From the NCBI GenBank assembly GCA_949825065.1, contig OX463850.1, positions 64,501 to 128,500 of the forward strand: DNA of 64,000 nucleotides. The letters run 5' to 3'. Of this stretch, positions 1 through 12,424 are shown piece after piece (the stretch's first letter is position 1; every line of letters starts with the position of its first letter). Position numbers and translations under genes: made by a program. This stretch comes from Odontocerum albicorne. Lineage: Eukaryota; Arthropoda; Insecta; Trichoptera; Odontoceridae. The notes under the pieces were generated by a model that did no database searches, was not told where the DNA came from, and worked only from the letters and a program-made list of their open reading frames with translations.

Positions 1-1370
1 TTGCGCAGAAGATCGAGTAAGTACCTAGAGTTATGCTAAAAAAGTTCACAATTATTAATTTAATGTTTACTTGAGTCACCGATCCAATTGATGTATTAAA
101 TTCATATATTTCTAACTAGGTGAATGTTTATTACGTTTTAACTGTCAATAATATAAAAAGGTTCTGTTTGCTGTGACTTTAAGGTTTCTATTTGTGACCC
201 ATATTTTATGTGGTTTCCGTTATCTAACCATTTTATAATAATTTGAACTAATATGAATATTTATATTAGAGTCACCTCGTAACGTAACGTAACGTAACGT
301 AAGTTCTTTCTTTAAAAAATAAAAATTACTCGCAAGCGCAACTGTACTAATTCAGGTGAAACAAAATGAGGTATCAATTGCAATCAATGTCAATGTCAAG
401 GCCTGTTTAAATGATGAATCAAAATGAAAGCAAATTTGTGAGTGAAATAAAGACGTAAAAATGCATGAAAACGAAAAAAAAATGCTCCAGAAATGCGTAA
501 CTACGCGAGAGACAATAAGGATTGAAGTTTTTATAATGGATATGAACTAAAGATTGACGTACGAGTACATGCCATATAATATTATGTAGGATGAAAACAG
601 GTCGAAGTCACCAAACCTGGAGAAGCAGTATCGATGTAGAGGAGGCAAAATATGGATATCTCGGGAGAAAATAGTGACACCTTCTTTCTGCTTAAGGGAA
701 ACGGTGTGATGGTGTGTGTGTGTGTGTGTGAGCGAGCGGGGGTATATCGTGTATTTTATAATATACATGAAATGAGACGTCAACTTGAGGTTTAAATCGA
801 TATGCAAATAATAAATAACCAATCCATAGGCCATTGTTCGTATTGTACAATAATATATCCATAATACTATACATAATATTGAGTCAGGTACTCGTACAAG
901 GCGAGACGAGACGGACCCGGACTACTACTACTAGTAGTAGTAGTAATAAGGGCAGGAACACCAGCCGCTGCTTACAATTTACATTTTTCTTTGTTTAAAC
1001 TTAATCCAAGTTTTTTTTTAAGAAATTCAACTTTTAACTTGGTTTAAGGTTACTCGGATTCCTCAAAGACGAAACATTATGCCTTATACACGTACCTACA
1101 TAATTGCAATACTCGAACATCTAAACTGGGAAGCGATAATGTTTCAACTGAACTTCGACACGTTTATGGTATCTAAGGGTGAATTCATTATATGATAAAT
1201 AGAAAAGGGTTTCATTAAACCCAGTTTCCCGGCAGAAGTTATCGTAGGAAAGTGAAACGATCTCGGACTTATTTAGACGTTCATTCGCAAAAAAATCCAA
1301 CCCACATTTCACTTTGAAGTTATCGAGAAAAAATGCATCACTTCGTATGGTCTTGTACTGAGTATTCTTT
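1..1370. other. No gene recognised; simple repeats
   Basis: This stretch is AT-rich and only short ORFs occur. Simple repeats are present: a (CGTAA)5 run at 278-302, a GT microsatellite near 709-733, and a perfect ACT/AGT hairpin near 921-945. Footprint octamers lie at 560 and 889. Confidence 0.5.
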
Positions 1371-1625
1371 AAAGACCGACTTTACCATAAGTCTATTCAT
1401 TTTAACTGGCATTATATTTTTAAAGACCGACTTTACCATAAGTCTATTCATTTTAACTGGCATTATATTTTTAAAGACCGACTTTACCATAAGTCTATTC
1501 ATTTTAACTGGCATTATATTTTTAAAGACCGACTTTACCATAAGTCTATTCATTTTAACTGGCATTATATTTTTAAAAACCGACTTTACCATAAGTCTTT
1601 TCATTTTAACAGACATTATATTTTC
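1371..1625. repeat. 51-bp tandem repeat, 5 copies
   Basis: Units start at 1371, 1422, 1473, 1524 and 1575, exactly 51 bp apart. The first four are nearly identical and the fifth carries several substitutions. Because 51 is a multiple of three, the array stays open in one frame on each strand and gives repetitive peptides. I do not regard these as genes. Confidence 0.92.
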
Positions 1626-1890
1626 ACATATACGAGCATTTAATCCAAGTATATTTATTGGATACTAAGGCGATAAAAATGTCCCAAGTTGGGTTTGTTT
1701 TGTGTAATTACGTCCATTTTGTATGAAGAAACTCGAAGTCCGTTTGGAGAAGATTTCCATTAAGCGTTTCCCAAATATTGTATTCTGGTAGTAAAATAAT
1801 CCTGCATTTTAATTATGGATTTTGGTTCAAAATTAAAATCAATCGCGCCAACCAATTTTTTTGGATAAAATAAAAAAATATTTTAAAATT

Positions 1891-2062
1891 GCAACCTGAT
1901 ACAAGTGAATCTAATCACGATGGCAACGTGTTACAAGTGAATTTAACCACGATGGCAACCTGTTACAAGTAAATGTAACCACGATGCTAATAAATTGCAA
2001 CTTGTTACAAGTGAATTTAACCACGATGGCAACCTGTTACAAATGAATGTAACCACGATGCA
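1891..2062. repeat. 32-bp degenerate tandem repeat with 74-bp higher order
   Basis: The motif GCAACNTGTTACAAGTGAAT recurs at about 1891, 1923, 1955, 1997 and 2029, each followed by a run ending CCACGATG. Spacing is 32 bp, then 42 and 32. The 1955 and 2029 copies belong to a repeated 74-bp block. Confidence 0.8.
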
Positions 2063-2493
2063 AATAATTTATAACCTTAATCGAGTAATGTTCAATGAAA
2101 AAGGAAAATAGCTCTGAGTGAAGACTGCCACTGCAATTGCAATAGACTTTTCAATTAAAACTGAAATGAAACTTTCGACTTCCGGAAACGACTCGTACTC
2201 GTTATTGAAAACTGAAAACTCAACTCTTCACTGAAGACTCGAACTTGACTCTAACACACGAACACCCTAACTGGTATTTACGAGTATTTAATCTGAATTT
2301 ATTTAGCGTGTTTTTTGTCTTAAAATTTGGCAGATTATTCTGGTTGATTTTTTGTTAAATATTTTTAGTATGAAATCGTCAGTGTCAGACCTAAAGTTTG
2401 TGTATGGAGCTGAGTTTTTATTTTAATTTAAAAATGCCGTCAAATATGAGGCTTAAATATTTCAGTTGCAATGTGGCAGTTGACAATCTAAAA

Positions 2494-2808
2494 GTTAAAC
2501 ATCTCAGTTGTAATGGGGTTGACAATCTAGAAGTTAAACATCTCAGTTGTAATGGGGTTGACAATCTAGAAGTTAAACATCTCAGTTGTAATGGGGTTGA
2601 CAATCTAGAAGTTAAACATCTCAGTTGTAATGGGGTTGACAATCTAGAAGTTAAACATCTCAGCTGTAATGGGGTTGACAATCTAGAAGTTAAACATCTC
2701 AGTTGTAATGGGGTTGACAATCTAGAAGTTAAACATCTCAGCTGTAATGGGGTTGACAATCTAGAAGTTAAACATCTCAGCTGTAATGGGGTTTACAATC
2801 TAGAAGTT
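2494..2808. repeat. 39-bp tandem repeat, 8 copies
   Basis: Eight units of 39 bp begin at 2494, with a degenerate partial copy just upstream. The period is 13 codons, so both strands contain an open frame across the array (for example a VKHLSCNGVDNLE repeat on the plus strand). No start context, signal peptide or flanking domain supports a real protein. Units differ by single C/T changes. Confidence 0.9.
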
Positions 2809-2869
2809 ATTATAGTATTTCATATTACTCTCGCGTTGTAGTATATTATCTACAAGTGATGGACTTAGC

Positions 2870-3010
2870 GTATGGCAATCTCTCACAACCAACTAGAAAG
2901 ATGTTATGGAAGTCTTAAATGAAAAATAGACTGACGCCTTTTTAAAAAAAATGGGTAGCAATGCGAATTGAACCCGCAATCCATTCGTCGAAAGTCAAGT
3001 TTTTTATCAA
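2870..3010 (-). mobile_element. tRNA-derived SINE, 5'-truncated copy
   Basis: Read on the minus strand, positions about 2950-3000 contain a Pol III B-box-like block (GGGTTCAATTCGC). Positions 2873-2905 carry the family's 3' end, with the words TTTCTAGTTGGTTG and AGAGATTGCCATA. The same two blocks occur in the same order at 7803-7985, 12425-12600 and 21395-21585, which defines a SINE family. The A box is not clear here, so this copy is probably truncated or decayed. Confidence 0.6.
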
Positions 3011-3015
3011 ATTCA

Positions 3016-3884
3016 ATCGTTCATTATAGTATAATGGTACTTGTTTTTTTTTCAACTTTGTTACTAAAAATATGGAAATGAAATTTCTTAAATTTACCTT
3101 TTTCAAAATAATTGAATCCAGTCATTATTTCTTCGGTCTTATTCTACTCGTGCCACGCCTTTCACTCACATCTTCACTGTATATTTGTTTTGTTAGTATT
3201 TCTTTATTCATTAGTTCTACACGGGCATGAACATGGATATAGACATTGGCGTGCACATGTACATGTCCACGGGCATGGACAAACCATCTCAAAATGCTCT
3301 TCTTTGTCTTACATTCAGCCCTAAGTTCAAATTCATTCCCAGTCATTTCATTCCATATTTGGTCATGTGTTATCACCCCGCATATTCTTCGCAGTGCACG
3401 TTTTTATTCAATATTTATTTGGTTCCTTTCACTTTTTTCTACGTCCACGTTTCACTTCCATTCATGAAAGTCGGAACTAGAATACTGCTGTGGATTATCA
3501 TCTTAGTAGATTTAACATGAATATCTCCAATTCCTCATCCGAAAGAGTAAGAGTAACCCAATTCAGATAAGCTCCGATACTTAGTACTGTTGCGCAAGAC
3601 GGTATGCCGGTACATAGTCACTCGTATTCAAGCAAGATCCGAGATCTTCCTTCCTTCGGCACGGATGCGGTGGGGTGGAGCGTGCTTCCATTGGAAAGGC
3701 GCTCTACCGCGGGTACTGTGCGGGTACTATGCGGGTACTATGCGAGTACAATATGTATGGACTTATGTAACGGAATAAATGTTGCTCAGTCTTTCTTATC
3801 TATTTCACCACCCTTACACTTTAAGTAGGGTTAACGGGGTAATTCGAGATAAACGTAAATTTATTTAAAAATAAAATTTTACAT
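3016..3884. other. No gene recognised
   Basis: Only short ORFs are present. Positions about 3706-3755 hold a degenerate 12-bp GCGGGTACTATG repeat of four units. Confidence 0.5.
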
Positions 3885-3985
3885 ATTAATCTCAAGAGCT
3901 AAGGGTTTAATTCCCATTGGAAAGCGGGGTTTCGCTTAAGTGCTCTTTTTCGCTGATTATAAAAGATTACCACTTGGCAATGATC
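3885..3985 (+). mobile_element. SINE fragment, same family
   Basis: A B-box-like GGTTTAATTCCC near 3905 is followed within 70 bp by AAAGATTACCACTTGGCAAT. This resembles the 3' end of the SINE family seen at 12425-12600. The 5' half is missing. Confidence 0.45.
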
Positions 3986-4709
3986 CCACCAGATTCTGTA
4001 TGTAACGAATTGTTTATACGATAAAACAATATTTGACAGGTATAACATACTCGTATATTATAAAATGTTAACCAGTGTGTCTTATTCTATTTATTTGGTT
4101 ATCACGCTGGTTATTCATGAAAAAATATGTACGAGTATAAATGGAAAAAAACAGCAAATATTGAAGGTATCCCAATACCTGATGAGGATCAACTTGAAGT
4201 TTTATCGTTACATGTACTGAATTATTTCGGTCTAGCATTTGGCTAATTGTTAACTACTATAACATACTCGTATTGTACCGTGGGCACGGTGCCCGGCTCT
4301 ACTCGTACACTGGACAATTAGGAGATGATTCAGGACGTAGTCTAAACTCCTTCGCATTTACATAGCGCCCTCGATGTTTTACGTTTATTCTCACGATAAC
4401 AAATTACTCGTATTTCATATTCTAGCCCCACCTTAATCCAAATGTGGTTTCAGGTGGACGAATCCTCAAAATGACGAAGGAGCTCCTCACCGAAATACGA
4501 GTACAAACGGTGAAGAGGTTAAATCAGCTGATTATTAAGCGATTTTATATTTCAGATGAGATATTAGAGATAAACATACTCGTAGTACGGGAACATTCAA
4601 AACCGGTCATTTTGTTAATTGTCTTATGTCAACTGCCGCTTTTGTGAATCAAAAGAAGTGTCTTCATTCAAACTCACTGTTGAACAATTGGTCTTAATTT
4701 TTTATAACG
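3986..4709. other. No gene recognised; footprint cluster
   Basis: No gene is visible. Seven TACGAGTA or TACTCGTA octamers fall between 4048 and 4584, the densest run in the window. Four of them follow ACA, as in aacaTACTCGTA, which suits a TA target inside an AT-rich context. Confidence 0.5.
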
Positions 4710-4821
4710 TTCAATAAATATGTGGGATATTATGTTAAGTGTCTGAATATTTCAAAAGCAGTTTATTCAATAAATATGTGGGCTATTATGTTAAGTGTCT
4801 GAATATTTCAAAAGCAGTTTA
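4710..4821. repeat. 56-bp tandem duplication
   Basis: Two adjacent 56-bp copies start at 4710 and 4766 and differ at one base (GGGATATTATG versus GGGCTATTATG). Confidence 0.9.
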
Positions 4822-5089
4822 TTTAAAACAGTTATAACAAATACATACTGTACTTCGATACGTTAACTTGAATAGTGCTTCAATCTTTATGTCATTATAT
4901 TAAATAAGCGCTGTACCGTTTGGACACACGCGTAATCAACCAATTAAGAAGTCAAGATATGGAAACCTGACAAATCATCACCGACTGAAAATGTTACCCG
5001 TATAATTTTTATAACAACTGCAAAGTATCCCCTATTGACATTAAAGTGTAACGTGCGCGATGTTATAATATACGTGTATGTACCGAGCC

Positions 5090-5515
5090 ATCACCGTCTT
5101 CGCGTCGCCCTCCGGCTCCGGCTCCGGCTAATCCTATTACCGGAAGCCCGCCAAGTTCCAGGTAGCTCCATCAGACCAGACCGTTCGGGCTTCCTCGGAC
5201 CGCGACACTTACGACATCTCGCACTCTCACCGCGGCCAGTCACTCGTCCGTACGTGCATCTCCCCGGGCGTGCACTCCGCACTCCGCACTCCTCCCGTTG
5301 ACACCGTGAACTGTGACGTAATCTAATTAGAGTTATATTGCTCTCCGTCAGATCTAATTTGGGACTCTGACTACCTGTTTACTTAACTATGATCAATTAT
5401 TGTATATTTTAATAGACTTTAATCGAAAAACTGTGTTCCCGGTGTCATCATTGTAAAAAAGCGCGAGTTATTTCATCACTGTCAGGAAATCCAGTGTTTA
5501 TTTTTGTGACTTCAG
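5090..5515 (+). other. Candidate CpG-rich promoter and non-coding first exon
   Basis: Positions 5090-5320 are markedly more GC- and CpG-rich than the surrounding AT-rich DNA and include a CCGGCT run and TGACGTAA. About 200 bp downstream is a strong splice donor, TTCAG|GTAAGC, with GT at 5516. No long ORF occurs between them, so an untranslated first exon is the natural reading. No acceptor or downstream exon can be assigned from the window. A GC-rich repeat followed by a chance donor is the alternative. Confidence 0.35.
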
Positions 5516-6532
5516 GTAAGCAAATTGTGAAGACTAGAATATAGTATCTTAGCTGAAAATTTCGATTTATCCAATAATAGGGGACCAAATATAATTTGGC
5601 ACTACACATTCCATCCCATCCCATCCCGCCATATTCCGTTTGGGGTAGATAGATATGCTAGAACATATTACAATATACGAGTATATGCGCCATATAATAC
5701 TTAGAACTTTTCTATATATTTTACGGTACTCGTACTCGTACCGTACTCGTACTGAACTGTACTGTACTGTGCTGTCGCTCTTGAGAGCGGGTAGTATTGT
5801 AGTATTGTAGATAGAAAATATTACAATATGTAGGTGAGCCTCATACCGTACACTCCATACAGCTCTTTGGTTTCTCGTACTTCTTAACTTTCTTCGATTG
5901 CCTCATTCAATTCTTTCTTCGGTCTTTCTTTTTCTCGCTTTTTATTCATTTCAGGCTTAAATATTGTATTGGTTTTTTTAAGTATTTCGACACAAATTTT
6001 CTCAATGTGGTCAAACCCAAACCGCATCTAGATTATTATTAAAATTTCACTCGAACAACGGACAACGGATATCCATCTTTAGGATATTTTTATCCGATAA
6101 ATCCTTACTCTGTCATACAAGGTATGTTAATTCAGAATATTCTGCGCAAGGCACCCATTTCTACTGCGTTTACTTTGGTCACATCGACCCCTTTCAATAA
6201 TGCTCAAGCATCACATCAAGGTGAGCACTAGCGCACCACGGTGATTTATTTTTTGACAAATATAATACTAACTAAGTTGTTGACTTTGTTTTCAGCCGCA
6301 ACATGTATATTTGAAAATATTTATAATACTAATTAATGTGTTTAAAAGAGATTTTGTTATTATTTTATAAGTTTATTACGTTCGTGCACTGATGGAATAA
6401 TCTATAGTTTCAAAAAAAAGTTATTCATTTTCCGAACTGCACATTATGCTATTGTAGATATTTGCTATCTACAATACTACATTTTATTACAGTGCGCTTC
6501 TAATTTAAACAGTGCCATCAGGTTGGCTTTTT
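5516..6532. other. No gene recognised
   Basis: AT-rich sequence. Positions 5727-5751 contain three TACTCGTA octamers, two of them overlapping on a shared TA. If the exon ending at 5515 is real, this is intron. Confidence 0.45.
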
Positions 6533-6660
6533 GCATTATGGCAATATCTCCAACCGACCAGAAAGATGTAAGGCCTGATGTGAATAATCGAATTGCGACG
6601 AACTCCGAAAATCTAAATGTCTCGTTATCCTGTCACTTAGTTGCTGCTTGACCGTCAATT
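6533..6660 (-). mobile_element. Degenerate SINE copy
   Basis: The start of this stretch, TATGGCAATATCTCCAACC followed by GACCAGAAAGATG, matches the reversed 3' end of the SINE family. The tRNA-like head is not convincing, so only the tail is supported. Confidence 0.4.
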
Positions 6661-7374
6661 CTCGGAGTATTCTTGAGTTAACCGGAGTTTCGAAATAGCG
6701 CTTTTTGATTTCCTAGATTTGTTTTTTTATTTAAACTAGGCTTAAATGTTTGTCTAAAAAAATCATATAAACTCTCGTAAGTATAATATGATTCATAATA
6801 ATGGTTTTCTATTTTTATATCAAATAAATACGTCTCACAGACGATAGTTTACCGAATACCATATAAGTTTTAACCTCGACTTTAGAAATACTCGTAAGTA
6901 GAATCGGTTGCAAAGATACGAGTACTTGTACTTGTATGGTGTGTATTGCCAAAAGGTACACACACAACTAGCGCAAGAGGACGAAAGAATATTTCTGCCT
7001 TTAATACCTTAATATGGTATAATATATCAAACACCTACTTTACCTGGAGCTTGCCTAGAATCATAAGAAAATACTAAAACTCGATGGGCCCAAACCTTCG
7101 TTTTCTGCATTTTTATGTTATGTAGCGTTTTTATGTACATAATGCCTTTTAACTTAATATAAGTCATCTTCGTACCAAAACTCAAAATCGATATGTCACG
7201 GATCCACAGTAAACCAGAGCCAGCGCTTTGATTTCTTATTATGCTGAAGATCTGCAACAAATACCGAATATCTATCCGTAGACCTATGATCAATTAGTCT
7301 CAAATCTAATGTTTCTAAGACCAAGATTTAATCCAACGAAAACCTCCACCTAAACACGAATGTAAATACGCAGA
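6661..7374. other. No gene recognised
   Basis: AT-rich, with short ORFs only. Footprint octamers occur at 6889 and 6917. Confidence 0.5.
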
Positions 7375-7575
7375 TCATAGAACCAGGGCAGTATTTTAAT
7401 TACCTGACTAGCATTTTAAATGACACAACAAACATGCATGATGAGATTCAGAATAGACTAATAGCAACTTCTCGGGCAAGTTAGGCTCTTCGTGGACGAG
7501 TGTGTGTTTGACAATCACAATATAACGCTGAAAACCAAAACGGCAGTCTATAAAGTATAAAGTCTACAATCATAC
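7375..7575 (+). pseudogene. Non-LTR retrotransposon RT C-terminal remnant
   Basis: Translated with shifts, this stretch gives FNYLTSILND, then DEIQNRL, then DNHNITLKTKTAVYK. These match the order of blocks downstream of the RT catalytic core in many insect non-LTR elements: a YLGS-type strand, an EIQNRI helix, then a LKTK.AVY segment. At least one in-frame stop and a frameshift are present. It is about 575 bp upstream of a second RT remnant but is not collinear with it, so it is a separate insertion. Confidence 0.6.
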
Positions 7576-7802
7576 CATCTCCGACGTACGGTTGCTAATC
7601 ATGGGTTTCCTACAGATGACATACTCATATTAGGGCACTAGAAAAATGTCAGCAGATGCATCTGAGGCAAACTCACTAGATACGAGTAAAGCCTACCCTG
7701 ATCACGCACTTTGTATAGTGTCTTCTATTATCGTCACGGATAATTCGAATTATTAGATATTCACTAGTATATTACATTTTCGTTGTAAACAGTAAAATCA
7801 GG

Positions 7803-7985
7803 TGAGTTTATTGCCATTTGACACTCTCTTTCAACCAATCAGAAAGATTTGAAAGAGGTAAAACGAGCCTAGAATTATTTTTGATTAAATTTGCGTTCTA
7901 ACGCGAATTTAACCCGACAGAACAGTAGACAGAAGCAGGTCAGAAGACAAGCGTCTTGCCGTCTAAGTCCCGGAGGTAGTGCAAA
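7803..7985 (-). mobile_element. tRNA-derived SINE
   Basis: The minus strand begins near 7980 with a tRNA-like head (CTCCGGGACTTAGACGGCAA, A-box-like) and has GACGCTTGTCTTCTGA after it. A B-box-like GGGTTAAATTCGCG follows. The end near 7805-7850 carries CTGATTGGTTGAAAGAGAGT, the family's conserved 3' part. An unrelated stretch of about 25 bp seems to separate the anticodon-like region from the B box. Confidence 0.65.
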
Positions 7986-8149
7986 GTATAGGAGACTGCT
8001 GTTGCACATTTCCAGAGAAATCAGATTACTGTAACTAAGCAACGAGATCTTATCCTGAAGAGAGCGGAATAATTTTATAGAGAACTATATAGTATGCCGA
8101 TACAGATACGGTAACTGTACCAAATACAAATTTGAATCTGGAAACAACT

Positions 8150-9640
8150 GAGGATGAAAATATCCCAATAATCTAATCAAATACGTAATCAACGGAATGA
8201 AATCCGGTAAGGCCACTGGTACCGATGGTTTGTCCATTGATGTCCTTAAACAAACAGGTCAAGAAGTGGATACCATCTTATCAACACTTTTCAACAAGTG
8301 CCTTCTAGAGAGACATTCCAGGAGGTTGGAAATCTGCGACAGTAATACTTCGCCATAAGAAAGGCGATCAAAAGGATCTTAAGAACTACCGTCCAATTAG
8401 CATGCTACCTACCCTGTACAACATTTTTACCAAGATCTTAACTAACCGACTCTCGAGTACTTTTGACACGAACCAACCACGAGAACAAGCTGGATTCAGG
8501 AAGGGGTTCAGTACCATGGATCATATTCAGATCCTGCGGGAAATAATAGAACGATGTGAGGAATACGAACTCCCTATGTACCTAGCCTTTGTGGACTACG
8601 AAAAGGCATTTGACTCAGTCAAAAAAGCTGCCATACTGGAAGCTCTAAAGACACAAGGCATTCATAGAGCATACATTCAGTTGTTCAATAACATCTATAG
8701 GATGCAACAGCAAAAATACATCTCCACAAATCCTCGGAAACCTTCCGAATCGGCAAGGGAGTTCGTCAAGGAGATACTATTTCCCCAAAATTATTCACAG
8801 CTACACTTGAATACATATTTAATAAACTAGAATGGGAAAATAAAGGCCTGGTAATTGATGGAAAATACCTGAGTCATTTGAGATTTGCAGACGATGTGCA
8901 GAATGATCTACAGCACCAACTGCAAGAATTGGCAGAGGTCAGCAAAGGAGTTGGTTTAAAAATGAATATTTCAAAAACCAAATATATGATGAACGGCTTT
9001 TCTACCCCAAAACCAATAAACGTAGATGGAAAGCCGCTAGAAATTGTCCAGGAATATGTGTATCTGGGCCAACTTATTTCCTTTGTAGGTGGCATATCGG
9101 GGGAAATAGCACAAAGGACAAAACTAGCGTGGAGCTCATTTGGACGTTTGAACAACATCTTCAAATGTAATCTCCCAATATCCTCGAAGCGAAGGGTTTA
9201 CAACCAGTGCATTCTTCCAGTACTAACGTATGGCTGCGAGACATGGACGCTCACAGTAAAGAACACACAAAAGCTCCAGACCGCACAAAGGGGCATGGAG
9301 AGATGCACGTTGGGATATACTAAAAGAGACCGTAAACGAAACACCTGGATTCGCGATATAACAAAGGTAGAAGACGTTATAAAGGTGTGCAAAAGAATTA
9401 AGTGGCAATGGGCCGGACACGTAGCCAGAATGTCAGACTCCCGATGGACATCCGAAATAATGGTACCCAAGAGGCATAAAGAGGCCCAGAAAAAGACCGA
9501 AGGTACGCTGGATAGACGAAATCAGGAAGCATGGCAGCATCACATGGCATCAACGAGCAAAAACCGAACTATTTGGAGTCAACTTGGGGATACCTTCATC
9601 CTGCAGTGGATCGACCCCGGTTGACAATGATGATGATATA
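8150..9640 (+). pseudogene. RTE-like non-LTR reverse transcriptase, frameshifted
   Basis: This remnant of an autonomous LINE spans most of the RT domain and the C-terminal region. In order I see MKSGKATGTDG (RT block 1), NYRPISM (block 2), AFVDYEKAFDSV with the first catalytic Asp, SPKLFTATLEYIF, and RFADD with the catalytic Asp pair. After these come GLKMNISKTK, VYLGQLIS, PVLTYGCETWTL and KWQWAGHVARM. The frame changes at about 8340-8400 and again near 8780, and the residues just after FADD are missing. It ends in GATGATGATATA, the kind of simple tail RTE elements leave. The second long segment (8878-9624) alone is 248 codons. The endonuclease domain is absent. The copy cannot encode active enzyme. 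Confidence 0.88.
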
Positions 9641-9691
9641 TGTATATGAATATTATACTTTATTTCGAAAGTGTATGATATAACAGGATCC

Positions 9692-9768
9692 CCTCTGCCG
9701 GGCGGGGGGCCGGGCTCGGGGGGCCGGGCTCGGGGGGCCTGGCTCGGGGGGCCGGGCTCGGGGCGAGA
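9692..9768. repeat. G-rich 17-bp minisatellite, quadruplex-prone
   Basis: Four or five units of GGGGGGCCGGGCTCG type lie within 80 bp. On the plus strand this supplies well over four G-runs of three or more with 2-4 nt loops, which meets the usual G-quadruplex pattern. It sits directly after the RTE remnant in otherwise AT-rich DNA. Confidence 0.85.
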
Positions 9769-10587
9769 GGAGCGCCCTAATCAGATTCCAGCTTCCAGTT
9801 GTGTTATTTGATTTCCTTACGATTTTTTAGCAAATTTTCAGCGTAAGATGCGCCGCGCCGCGCAGTAATGTGATTTTAATAAAATTCCGGTTTAACTTAA
9901 TCAATGACTACCCAACTTAGGTGAATCTCTAAAAGCCCGTTTCCATTTTAATTAAGTTTAATTTCTTCGAACGGCCCGAAATATGTTTGGACCCACAAAT
10001 TTTCGTAAAAAGCTTAATTTAATGAAAAAAAACTTCAATAAGCTTAAATAAATAATAACTTGACCACCCCACCCCACCCACATGTTCATACTCGTAACAC
10101 GGCCACTCGCGCCATAAAGTTTGGACGGACAAAAGAGAGGACGTGACAATACGAGTAGATCGGAAAGAGGCCGAGTTCTTTAAATGTAACATATTATATA
10201 ATTATAGGTTTGATTCCGTTTCCGGTTGTCAGATCGTTACGGTTAACACTTAAATCATAGCTGCTCTGTTAAAAGTTACAAAACAGCGACAGTTTAAATC
10301 GATTTTCTTGTCAAAATAAACATGAATAGTAAAAGAAGTGAAGCACGTGAAAATATTCTTCAAGTTGCAAAAGTTGTGTATCAAATCGGCTGATTTGTTC
10401 CCGTTGTCAATTTGTTCCCGTTGACAGGCCAGTGTGAATCTACTTACTTGTGTGTATATCTACTATATACGAGATAAATTTTGTGAACCAAGGCATCGCT
10501 GCTAAATGGCCCGACTAATTTGCTTTAAGTGCGAAGAGAACATTAACAAGATATGATGCTTAGATGTACTCATCATAACCTCATTCA
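9769..10587. other. No gene recognised
   Basis: AT-rich, with no ORF worth calling. Footprint octamers occur at 10089 and 10150. Confidence 0.5.
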
Positions 10588-11895
10588 TGACAAATATTGT
10601 AGACAAAATTGGCAATCATAACCTCAGGCTAGCGCTACAACTATTTGATATTCACGACAAATATTGTAGACATAATTGTCAATCATAACCTCAGGCTAGC
10701 GCTACAACTACTATATTTGATATTCACGACAAATATTGTAGACAAAATTGTCAATCCTAACCTCAGGCTAGCGCTACAACTATTTGATATTCACGACAAA
10801 TATTGTAGACAAAATTGTCAATCATAACCTCAGGCTAGCACTACAACTATTTGATATTCGATAAGTATACAATATATGGAGAATATTTGATTTGATAGTC
10901 ACGACATAATTGTCAATCATAACCTCAGGCTAGCGCTACAACTATTTGGTATTCACGACAAATATTGTAAACAAAATTGTCAATCATAACCTCAGGCTAG
11001 CGCTACAACTATTTGATATTCACGACAAATATTGTAGACAAAATTGTCAATCATAACCTCAGGCTAGCGCTACAACTACTATATTTGATATTCACGACAA
11101 ATATTGTAGACAAAATTGTCAATCCTAACCTCAGGCTAGCGCTACAACTACTATATTTGATATTCACGACAAATATTGTAGACAAAATTGTCAATCATAA
11201 CCTCAGGCTAGCGCTACAACTACTATATTTGATATTCACGACAAATATTGTAGACAAAATTGTCAATCATAACCTCAGGCTAGCGCTACAACTATTTGAT
11301 ATTCGATAAGTATACAATATATGGAGAATATTTGATTTGATAGTCACGACATAATTGTCAATCATAACCTCAGGCTAGCGCTACAACTATTTGGTATTCA
11401 CGACAAATATTGTAAACAAAATTGTCAATCATAACCTCAGGCTAGCGCTACAACTATTTGATATTCACGACAAATATTGTAGACATAATTGTCAATCATA
11501 ACCTCAGGCTAGCGCTACAACTATTTGATATTCGATAAGTATACAATATATGGAGAATATTTGATTTGATAGTCACGACATAATTGTCAATCATAACCTC
11601 AGGCTAGCGCTACAACTATTTGGTATTCACGACAAATATTGTAAACAAAATTGTCAATCATAACCTCAGGCTAGCGCTACAACTATTTGATATTCACGAC
11701 AAATATTGTAGACAAAATTGTCAATCATAACCTCAGGCTAGCGCTACAACTATTTAATATTCACGACAAATATTGTAGATAAAATGGTCAATCATAACCT
11801 CAGGCTAGCGCTACAACTACTATATTTGATATTCACGACAAATATTGTAGACAAAATTGTTAATCATAACATAAGGTTAGCGCTATAACTATATG
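10588..11895. repeat. 67-74-bp tandem array, about 18 units, with higher-order structure
   Basis: Each unit carries AACCTCAGGCTAGCGCTACA. Units come in about 67-bp and 74-bp forms (with or without an extra CTATATT-type insert). A longer hybrid unit contains TTCGATAAGTATACAATATA at 10857, 11302 and 11531, giving higher-order steps of 445 and 229 bp. First and last units are the most diverged, as expected for unequal exchange. Confidence 0.92.
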
Positions 11896-12424
11896 CATCG
11901 ATCTCATTCAAATTGATTTAAAAGTTTCAAGTACAAACTGAATATATTATATAAATATTTATTTTAAAATCGAATCCTTTACGGATACAAAAAGGTTTCA
12001 AGGAATAAGTGATAAATAAATATGATCGCAATCTGCAACATAAACGCTCCGAGGAGCGGTTCCTTCGACGACATTAGGGTTCGGGTTTATCTGAGGTTTA
12101 TTCGGGGACTCCCCCGAACCGTTCCTGTGAAATTTTTATGTGCGTCCCGTCCCCTCCCGTCCCGTCCCGTCTCACCCGCTCCGGTAGAGCTACCTGTACT
12201 TAAGGGCTCAGCTCCGAAACAGATCAACTCTATCTTAGTTTATTTTATATTAAAATGGGCCAAAACAGTTCTGTTTTCCTTCCTCAATACTGGAAGAATT
12301 TATACCGTAACATACTCGTACTACCACGGAAATCTCGGAAGGCTGACGGTCAAACCCCACACGCGGTTGTGAGTGCCCTTCGCGGTGTATTCAATAGTGC
12401 TTACATTCAGTTTTTTTCTCTTCA
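11896..12424. other. No gene recognised; moderately CpG-rich patch
   Basis: Positions 12045-12200 are richer in C, G and CpG than their surroundings and include a short CCCGT pentamer run near 12150-12170. ORFs of 79 and 116 codons exist but have no recognisable domain. Confidence 0.45.

Noticed and set aside
8402..9624. Two separate coding genes
   Set aside because: They are parts of one retrotransposon RT in different frames, with missing residues after FADD and no endonuclease. I annotated them together as a pseudogene.
9692..9768. Minos-like inverted terminal ends, because of GGGGCTCG words
   Set aside because: The words are part of a G-rich tandem repeat, are not next to TA and have no inverted partner.
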